Assembly (NCBI GenBank): GCA_965222975.1 | Contig: CBDCVJ010000075.1 | Location: 25,292-89,291, forward strand | Length of the DNA: 64,000 bases | Reading direction: 5' to 3' | DNA from: UBA6168 sp965222975 | Lineage (GTDB): Bacteria > Bacteroidota > Bacteroidia > Chitinophagales > Saprospiraceae | Shown: positions 35,501 to 43,700 of the stretch, piece by piece | Position numbering within the stretch: position 1 is the stretch's first letter | Layout of the letters: each line of letters starts with the position of its first letter | Position numbers and translations under genes: made by a program | Notes under the pieces: generated by a model | What the model saw: the letters and a program-made list of their open reading frames with translations, nothing else | Database searches by the model: none | What the model was told of the DNA's origin: nothing

Positions 35501-37432
35501 CTTAAAATCAAATTCGGGGATACTATCTGTAAAATTGACTTCTCCACCGAAGGTTAGATTGACATTTTTATCTTCGATGCGGAGATCGCCGTTAAAGAGG
35601 TTTTTTTTCAGTTCGCCATCCAATTGCACATTGGTGTACATATAATTTTTGAAAACAAGGCTGTCGATCTTTCCGTTAAGTTTGGCTTCTGCCGTATTGA
35701 TCGTAAGACCAACACCCTCCTTGACCGAAGTGCTAAAGGTTATTTTACCAAAATCCTTATTGTCAGACCAAACGCCTAGATCAAAATCATGGAGTCGCAA
35801 ATCTCCTGAGTATTGAGCATTTTCACGGCCTCCTTGCAATTTCATATTCGTGTCCATGCTCGCCGAACCGATGTCGGTTTTCAAAAACCCGTTGGCTACA
35901 AAGTCCACAAAGAACCCGTCAAAATTTCCGCTAAAATCAAGGTTGCCCAATCGGTCGAAATTGGCAGGTGGAGTAAAGCCGGGGATTAGTTTCCGCAAGG
36001 TCTTTACTTGGGTCTGCATGCGGTCGAGTTCGAGGTGAAGGTACTGTTCGTCTTTTACCGCCAAGTTGTACGTACTGAAATTACCTTCTATTAAAACCCC
36101 TCCCGCAAGGTTTATTTTCAAATCTCTGCCGTCGAGTCGGTTCACTGGCCCTTTGACCCGGCCAGTGATATTGACTTCTTCATGCATGTTTTCTTTAAAA
36201 AACGGGTTGTTTTCAAGAGCGGGAGCGAAGGTCACAATGTCTTTCAGAGAAACATATGCCTCGTCACTAAACCGCAAATCCATCTTCACATCATCGGGGA
36301 ATGTTTCCCAGTCGTAATAGGTGTCGTACCGAAAAAGCAAGGTGTCACCAAGAACGGTGTGTGGCGTACGAAGTTCCATTCCAAACAGGGATAGGCCGTG
36401 GCAGTTGAGTGTGGCAGCGTCAGCGGAAATGTTTTCTAAAATAAACCCATTGCGTTCCCGTAGGGAGGAAGACTCTATGTTTCCCTGAAATTCCAATTCG
36501 TTGTTGAATTCAAAATCCTTGAAATGGAAATTGATGTCGAAAACATCGAGGTGGTTGAAGTTTAGCGTACCTGGGTCGGTCAGCTTCACAGGTTCTTTTC
36601 GGCGATTTGAAAACTGGAACGTACCGCCGCTGAGAGCGAAGTCTTTTATTAAGACCTTCATAGTATCGGGTACTGTTGGTGGATCTGTGCCAGACACCAA
36701 TTGTGTTGGCGGTTGTTTCTCTGGCAATGGTCGGCGTTCGTACTGGTCGAGTAGAATATTCGGACCATATATGTTCAATGATTCCAATTCAATGTTTTTA
36801 CTGATTAGGTCAAATTTATTTAGAAAGGCTTCTAGCCGTTCCACGTCCACGTTGATCGTCTCCCCTTTCACAGCATCGGGCGTCAGGAAATGCACATTGG
36901 TCAAAAGCAGGTGTTGTAACTTTAAAATGAAAGGGCTTGCCTCCTCCTTATTCTTTTTGTCTTCTTTTGGGGTGAAATAATCCACCAGAAACTGGTAATT
37001 TTTGAATTCTTTTCCTTCTTCCTGGCTAATGGTAACCTTTGCCTCGTTGAGTGTCAGTGATTCGATTTCCAGTTCTTGGTTCAACAATCGGTAAAGCCCT
37101 GTATGATCCACATCAAGCAGCCCGGCATATAGCAGCGTATCACCTTGGAGGTCTTCGATGTAGAATTTCTCCAACCTTATTTCGTAGAAAATATTCAGTT
37201 TTAAACGTTCCAATGAAACCTCGGTGCCCATCTCTTTGGACAGGAACTGCGTCAGCTCTTTGGCTGCATAATTCTGAACTTGCGGTATCTGGAAAAGGAG
37301 AATGGGCAGGAAAATAACCACCAATAAAAAATACAGCAGCCACCGCACCCAACGGAACTTTCCGCCACGTTTCTTCTTCGGTTCCGTCGCATTGGCCGGA
37401 CTATCGTTATTTCCCAATGTATTTTTTACCAT
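32537..37432 (-). CDS. TamB-like translocation/assembly protein
   Basis: A 1631-residue protein from the ATG at 37432 (the frame extends to a GTG at 37456). Residues ~25-55 are a basic segment and inner-membrane anchor (FRWVRWLLYFLLVVIFLPIL). A long repetitive beta-taco region follows, with AsmA-like segments (VSLERLKLNIFYEIRLEKFY, DLQGDTLLYAGLLDVDHTGL). The conserved C-terminal DUF490 domain (residues ~1230-1600) shows ITSDAVMEIIFDKAWGDVLS, GTGEGEVSVYI, FTMFGDITVTRGDYLFTLMN and PVLLSMNLSGKLLTPDIKFD. Bacterial TamB bridges inner and outer membranes and is thought to move phospholipid or help assemble outer-membrane proteins. It is typical and complete for Bacteroidota length. A hairpin (37495-37540) lies upstream. 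Confidence 0.92.
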   Translation of the reverse strand: MVKNTLGNNDSPANATEPKKKRGGKFRWVRWLLYFLLVVIFLPILLFQIPQVQNYAAKELTQFLSKEMGTEVSLERLKLNIFYEIRLEKFYIEDLQGDTLLYAGLLDVDHTGLYRLLNQELEIESLTLNEAKVTISQEEGKEFKNYQFLVDYFTPKEDKKNKEEASPFILKLQHLLLTNVHFLTPDAVKGETINVDVERLEAFLNKFDLISKNIELESLNIYGPNILLDQYERRPLPEKQPPTQLVSGTDPPTVPDTMKVLIKDFALSGGTFQFSNRRKEPVKLTDPGTLNFNHLDVFDINFHFKDFEFNNELEFQGNIESSSLRERNGFILENISADAATLNCHGLSLFGMELRTPHTVLGDTLLFRYDTYYDWETFPDDVKMDLRFSDEAYVSLKDIVTFAPALENNPFFKENMHEEVNITGRVKGPVNRLDGRDLKINLAGGVLIEGNFSTYNLAVKDEQYLHLELDRMQTQVKTLRKLIPGFTPPANFDRLGNLDFSGNFDGFFVDFVANGFLKTDIGSASMDTNMKLQGGRENAQYSGDLRLHDFDLGVWSDNKDFGKITFSTSVKEGVGLTINTAEAKLNGKIDSLVFKNYMYTNVQLDGELKKNLFNGDLRIEDKNVNLTFGGEVNFTDSIPEFDFKTDIKRLALKKLNLSEKDLQFSGKASLQLKGRRLSDVVGDAEVTDFQVVKNRTDTLYLNKAIVTSTLSELGEKHFQVNSNLGNVDISGRFDIEKIPNTFVGFLQENYPRFAEKFKLKLNAPVMDTMQFDFIVELFELQNLVNFFDEKINGFDETRITGSYNGNHSKLAVEMEIPNWSYENVSFDDVYVRSKLNRNEGSIQIGVVETGLSENRKLSPISLIGTIYSDTLEFLVISSNFFKILDNININGVLSLEEDQAWRVSFKPSDLVILNQTWNIDTSNFIRIGEGQVETKNFKLHNGSQNIILKSFQSEGLELQVRNVPLETIDFIRNIKKHTLEGVANVDVQAKNVFKLEGLSSFLQINDLTVNGDNYGLLQLNARANSIKDQVDAGISIIGDTTKVNMKGYVNLPSYDPTAATVRNNLGKNQFDFEVDLEKIPVKIIRYFVPEVLNPVGSLSGEDIHIYGPFDRPELDGRATVKDISFKIKPLQTTYRVPEGEVILTSRAIDATGNFVLDRFNNRAFLNGGLTHDHLRDFGLDLTISTERDQPFLGLETTEFDNEVFYGTAFGTGRARFTGTFKQPYLEVWGRSMPGTHMFLPLTSSTISSDNRFIRFTEEDRKKEDLVNEDPQVEELRGLNMDYHLEITSDAVMEIIFDKAWGDVLSGTGEGEVSVYITREGGFTMFGDITVTRGDYLFTLMNFGVNKPFVVAPGGTVSWTGDPYNADIDIDALYSGVSASVYSLIQEYISVASSATQDLARNTTPVLLSMNLSGKLLTPDIKFDISFPDIDSELKSFAENKLRAIRSDENELNRQVFGLLVLGQFLPSGSTIQAGDVGFNTLSEMVSNQLSIFVTQWFSNFFTGEGLIKGIDVKLSVNRFTSQDIDATDLNTSSEVGGRVRLILSDKIAVNLGTEYGVTNSGISTINSGQWAGEFDLEWILTKDRRLTFKAYSTTDPDISGGRRVQYGGKFIYKKEFDSLKDLLKREKKRKR

Positions 37433-37494
37433 TTGATGGGTCGGTCGCTGATCCACCGCAAAGATGCAGTGTTCTTTCCTTTTACCGCTTTTCA

Positions 37495-37540
37495 GGGGAG
37501 AGAAAGAAAAAAAATGAAACTTTTTCTTCTTTCTCTCCCC
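37495..37540. repeat. Hairpin upstream of tamB-like
   Basis: Left arm ggggagagaaagaa (37495-37508) pairs with ttctttctctcccc (37527-37540), and A-rich and T-rich bases extend the stem. It lies ~60 bp before the start codon. Confidence 0.8.
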
Positions 37541-37654
37541 ATGCCGAATAGCTGCCTTTTAGGTATAAGAACCCGAAGGTAAAGCACTTTAGTTGGTCGG
37601 TAAAATGGTTTTAACGAAAGTTTAGGGTTTGGAACTTGATACTTTACCAAAGAA

Positions 37655-37694
37655 CCATATAAAAAAAGCCACTCAATTAAATGAGTGGCTTTTT
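37655..37694 (-). terminator. Rho-independent terminator of the MopE-repeat gene
   Basis: On the minus strand gccactca and tgagtggc form an 8-bp stem with a 6-nt loop, followed by ttttttt. It lies ~40 bp after the stop at 37730. The A-run on the other side would allow bidirectional function. Confidence 0.8.
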
Positions 37695-37729
37695 CACTTT
37701 ATTCTAAAATCAAGAAAACTGTAACTTCC

Positions 37730-40700
37730 TTATTCGATAACGAGCCTTTTAGTCTGGGTTGGTTGGCCATCAGCTTTTAGTACTATCATGTAAATGCCAG
37801 AAGCAAGCCTTGCATTTTCAAATTGGTAAGTGAACTGCCCTTGGGCAATTTCCTGTTCCATTACCTGTTGGCCATGTATGTTCATAATGGATATTTTACC
37901 CGTTTCAAAATGATCAGGAATATCCACCGTGAACGACCCATCTGAAGGGTTAGGATATACAGTAACCTGGTGTACAGCACCTTGCAAGCCGTGCTTGGGT
38001 AGTTCAACAAAAGGATTGGAATTTTCAGAGAGTTGTTGATTCCCTGCTCCAAGCATACTGTTCATCCCCGTATTAGGTTGAGCGATCAGCATGCCCGAGC
38101 CTGGACAATCATTCAGAATTTCCTGCTCACTGTTACAACCTACAGCATTGAAGAATATTACTACAACACCTGACACGCCACCATTATCAAGGAGGTCGAA
38201 AATGGCACAACATTCATCCAATGAGAAATTATAATACATCAAATAGCTACCACCAACAGCGGCCAATGACTCGAATCCGGTCAACGATGTTAGCGAACTG
38301 TTGAAAAAGATAGTTACAGCCCCACCTACATCAGATAAGTTGTCAAGCCCAGATAAATCAGCAAGTCCGCTATATTGAATAGTCAGGTTGCCGGTAATCT
38401 CGACGAGATTCATCAAGCCCAACAAGTCAGTGACGCTACTACCAGAAATGGTCACATTGCCATCTATGACAGTATAACAGGATAGCCAATCGTCAATATC
38501 CGATTGTGAATTGAACAGGACATTTCCGGTATAAGTTGCTGCAGCTCCATCGTCAATAACACCGTTACAGTCGTCATCTATACCATTACAAACTTCTATT
38601 GCGCCTGGGTGGATTTCTGAATCATTATCGTCACAATCGCCACCTTGATCAACATAATCAGGCCCAGGTGACTGGCAGTTGCTGGTAGGAGTACCAGTTC
38701 CATAACCATCTCCATCGTTATCGAGATACCAATCAAATACGGGCAAATCCTCGTCAATTATGTTATCGCAATCATTGTCCAATCCATCACAAATTTCAGT
38801 TGCGCCTGGGTTTATAGATCCATCATTATCATCGCAATCAGTGTCATCGGCAACGAAGCCTGCTGGTGCAGAACATGCCATAGTAGTGACATTGGGATCA
38901 CCAAATCCATCCGAATCGGAGTCAGCATAAAAAGTAGATTGGACACCTTCATCAATTTCGCTATCACAATCATTATCCAATCCATCGCACAATTCAGGAG
39001 CACCAGGGTAAACAGTGTTGTCGGTATCATCACAGTCCGTATCGTCAGTTACATAACCAGCGGGCACAGTACATGCCATAGTCGTTGAGCTTGGATCTCC
39101 GTAAGTGTCCGAATCAGTGTCAGCATAAAAGGTGGACTGGACGCCCTCGTCAATTAGGTTATCACAATCATTGTCTATTCCGTCGCAAAGTTCAGTCGCA
39201 CCAGGGTGTACGGTTCCGTCTGTATCATCGCAATCCGTATTGTCTGCTACATACCCAGCAGGTGCTGTACATGCCATAGTCGTTGCGTTTGGATCTCCAT
39301 AAGTATCCGAGTCAGTGTCAGCATAAAAGGTGGATTGGGCGCCCTCGTCAATTAAGTTGTCACAATCATTATCTATTCCATCGCACAGTTCAGGAGCACC
39401 TGGGTATATAGTGTTGTCTGTATCATCACAGTCCGTATTGTCAAAAACGTATCCAGCTGGAGGGAAGCATGCAACAACGGAAACATTGGGGTCACCATAA
39501 GTGTCCAAATCGGAGTCAAAATAGAAAGGTGTTGAGCCATCTTCATCCACTTCACCGTCGCAGTCGTTATCCTTTCCGTCACATAATTCTGGAGCACCTG
39601 GGTACACCAAAGCATCGTTATCATTGCAATCGGTATTATCAGCTACGAACCCAGCGGGAGGATTACATGCCATGGTAGTGACGTTAGGGTCACCGAAGTT
39701 ATCTGCGTCGGTGTCTGCATAAAACGTGTTCATCCCACCTTCGTCCACGGTTCCATCGCAGTCGTTATCCTTTCCGTCACAAATCTCAAGAGCACCTGGA
39801 TAGACAGTGTCGTCAGAATCATCACAGTCGGTATCGTCGGAAACGAATCCAGGGGGTTGAGTGCATGCCATGATCGTAATATTTGCATTTCCATACGTAT
39901 CGTTGTCAGCATCTGCGTAGTAAGTTGATTGAACACCTTCGTCAATGTTTCCGTCGCAGTTGTCATCAATGCCGTTGCAGACCTCAGTTGCACCGGGGTT
40001 GACACTGCTGTCGGTGTCATCACAGTCGGTGTTATCAGTGACGAATCCCGCAGGTGGGGAACATGCCACTACCGAGTTTGTCGGGTCGCCGTAAGTGTCC
40101 GAGTCGGTGTCGGCGTAATATGTAATATTCGCTCCGTTTTCATCCACCATGCCGTCACAGTCGTCGTCGATTCCGTTGCAGACCTCCGTTGCACCCGGGT
40201 TTACATTTGCGTTGGTGTCGTCGCAGTCTGTGTTGTCGGCAACGAACCCTGCCGGGGCGGTGCAAGCCATCGTAGAGTTGGCAGGGTCGCCATATGTGTC
40301 CGAGTCGGTGTCGGCGTAGTATGTATTTGACCCATTCTCGTCGATGTTTCCGTCACAGTCGTCGTCGATCCCGTTGCAGACCTCCGTTGCTCCTGGGTTT
40401 ACGTTAGCGTTGGTGTCGTCGCAGTCTGTGTTGTCGGCAACGAACCCTGCCGGGGCGGTGCAAGCCATCGTAGAGTTGGCAGGGTCTCCATATGTGTCCG
40501 AGTCGGTGTCGGCGTAGAAAGTGGAGAGCACGCCCTCGTCGACGTTACCATCACAGTTGTCGTCGATCCCGTTGCAGACCTCCGTTGCTCCCGGGTTTAC
40601 GTTAGCGTTGGTGTCGTCGCAGTCTGTATTGTCGGCAACAAACCCTGCTGGCGGAGAACAAGCCATCGTAGAGTTGGCAGGGTCTCCATATGTGTCCGAG

Positions 40701-43700
40701 TCGGTGTCGGCGTAGTATGTATTTGATCCATTCTCGTCGATGTTTCCGTCACAGTCGTCGTCGATCCCGTTGCAGACCTCCGTTGCACCCGGGTTCACGT
40801 TAGCGTTGGTGTCGTCGCAGTCTGTGTTGTCGGCAACGAACCCAGCAGGTGCGGTGCAAGCCATCGTAGAGTTGGCAGGGTCTCCATATGTGTCCGAGTC
40901 GGTGTCGGCGTAGTATGTATTTGATCCATTCTCGTCGATGTTCCCGTCGCAGTTGTCGTCGATCCCGTTGCAGATCTCTGTTGCGCCCGGGTTCACGTTA
41001 GCATTGGTGTCGTCGCAGTCGGTGTTGTCGGCGACGAACCCAGCAGGTGCGGTGCAAGCCATCGTAGAGTTGGCAGGGTCGCCATACGTGTCCGAGTCGG
41101 TGTCGGCGTAGAAAGTGGAGAGCACGCCCTCGTCGATGTTTCCGTCACAGTTGTCGTCGATCCCGTTGCAGACCTCAGTTGCTCCTGGGTTCACGTTAAC
41201 GTCGGTGTCGTCGCAGTCGGTGTTGTCGGCGACGAAGCCTGCTGGCGGGGAACAAGCAGTTATCGAATTTGCCGGATCGCCGTAAGTGTCCGAGTCGGTG
41301 TCGGCATAGAAGGTCGTTGGCCCATCCTCGTCCACCATCCCGTCGCAGTCGTTGTCCTTTCCATCACATATTTCAGGCGCCCCTGGGTAAATTGTGCCGT
41401 CGGTGTCGTCACAGTCTGTGTTGTCGGCGACGAAGCCTGCTGGGGCTGAGCATGCCATTGTCGAGTTATTTGGGTCGCCATATGTGTCCGAGTCGGTATC
41501 GGCGTAATAAGTTGTTTGAACACCTTCATCGATGTTACCATCACAGTTATCGTCGATCCCGTTGCAGACCTCCGTTGCTCCCGGGTTCACGTTAGCGTCG
41601 GTGTCGTCGCAGTCGGTTTTGTCAGTGACAAATCCCGCCGGAGCCGAGCATGCCATTATCGAGTTAGCGGGATCACCATAAGTGTCCGAATCAGTGTCAG
41701 CATAGAAATCAGACAGAAGGCCCTCGTCGACGTTCCCGTCGCAGTTGTCGTCGATCCCGTTGCAAACCTCCGTTGCGCCTGGGTTTACGTTAGCATCGGT
41801 GTCGTCGCAGTCGGTTTTGTCAGTGACAAAGCCTGCCGGAGCGGAGCAGTCCATAATAGTGTTATTTGGGTCGCCGTAAGTATCCGAGTCGGTGTCGGCA
41901 AAGAAGGTCGTCTGAACGCCCTCGTCGACGTTTCCGTCGCAGTTGTCGTCGATCCCATTGCAGACCTCTGTTGCACCGGGGTTGATGTTAGCGTCGGTGT
42001 CGTCACAGTCTTTATTATCGTCGACAAACCCTGCGGGAGCGGTGCATGCCATTGTTGAGTTATTTGGGTCGCCATAGGTGTCCGAGTCGGTATCGGCGTA
42101 GAAAGTGGAGAGTACTCCCTCGTCGACGTTCCCGTCACAGTTGTCGTCGATCCCGTTGCATACCTCGGTTGCTCCCGGGTTCACGTTAGCGTTGGTGTCG
42201 TCGCAGTCGGTGTTGTCTGCCACGAACCCTGCTGGCGGGGAACAAGCGGTTATCGAATTCGCCGGATCGCCGTAAGTGTCCGAGTCGGTATCGGCATAAA
42301 AGGTCGTTGGCCCATCCTCGTCCACCATCCCGTCGCAGTCGTTGTCCTTTCCATCACATATTTCAGGCGCTCCTGGGTAAATTGTGCCGTCGGTGTCGTC
42401 ACAGTCCGTGTTGTCGGCGACGAACCCAGCTGGTGCGGTACATGCCATTGTCGAATTATTTGGGTCGCCGTATGTGTCCGAGTCGGTGTCGGCGTAATAA
42501 GTTGTTTGGACACCTTCATCCACCATGCCGTCGCAGTCGTCGTCGATCCCGTTGCAGACCTCTGTTGCTCCCGGGTTCACGTTAGCGTCGGTGTCGTCGC
42601 AGTCGGTGTTGTCTGCCACGAACCCTGCTGGCGGGGAACAAGCGGTTATCGAATTAGCGGGGTCTCCGTAAGTGTCGGAGTCGGAATCGGCATAGAAGGT
42701 TGTTTGTACTCCCTCGTCGACGTTTCCGTCGCAGTTGTCGTCGATCCCGTTGCAGACCTCTGTTGCTCCCGGGTTCACGTTAGCGTTGGTGTCGTCGCAG
42801 TCGGTGTTGTCTGCGACGAACCCAGCTGGTGCGGAGCAAGCCATTGTTGAGTTATTTGGGTCTCCGTAAGTGTCGGAGTCGGAGTCGGCATAGAAGGTTG
42901 TTTGTACTCCCTCGTCGACGTTTCCGTCGCAGTTGTCGTCGATCCCGTTGCATACCTCTGTTGCTCCCGGGTTCACGTTAGCGTTGGTGTCGTCGCAGTC
43001 GGTGTTGTCTGCGACGAACCCAGCTGGTGCGGTGCATGCCATAGTCGTGCTTGCGGGGTCTCCGTAAGTGTCGGAGTCGGAGTCGGCGTAGAAGGTGGAC
43101 TGAACGCCCTCGTCGACGTTTCCGTCGCAGTTGTCGTCGATCCCGTTGCAGACCTCTGTTGCTCCCGGGTTCACGTTAGCGTTGGTGTCGTCGCAGTCGG
43201 TGTTGTCTGCGACGAACCCAGCTGGTGCGGAGCAAGCCATTGTCGTGCTTGCGGGGTCGCCATAGGAGTCGGAGTCGGAGTCGGCGTAGAAGGTGGACTG
43301 AACGCCCTCGTCGACGTTTCCGTCGCAGTTGTCGTCGATCCCGTTGCAGACCTCTGTTGCTCCCGGGTTCACGTTAGCGTTGGTGTCGTCGCAGTCGGTG
43401 TTGTCTGCGACGAACCCAGCTGGTGCGGTGCATGCCATAGTCGTGCTTGCGGGGTCTCCGTAAGTGTCGGAGTCGGAGTCGGCGTAGAAGGTGGACTGAA
43501 CGCCCTCGTCGACGTTTCCGTCGCAGTTGTCGTCGATCCCGTTGCAGACCTCTGTTGCGCCTGGGTTCACGTTAGCGTCGGTGTCGTCGCAGTCGGTGTT
43601 GTCGGTAACGAAGCCTGCTGGCTGGGAACATGCGATTGTCGAGTTGGCAGGGTCTCCGTAAGTGTCGGAGTCGGTGTCGGCGTAATAGGTCGTTGAAACA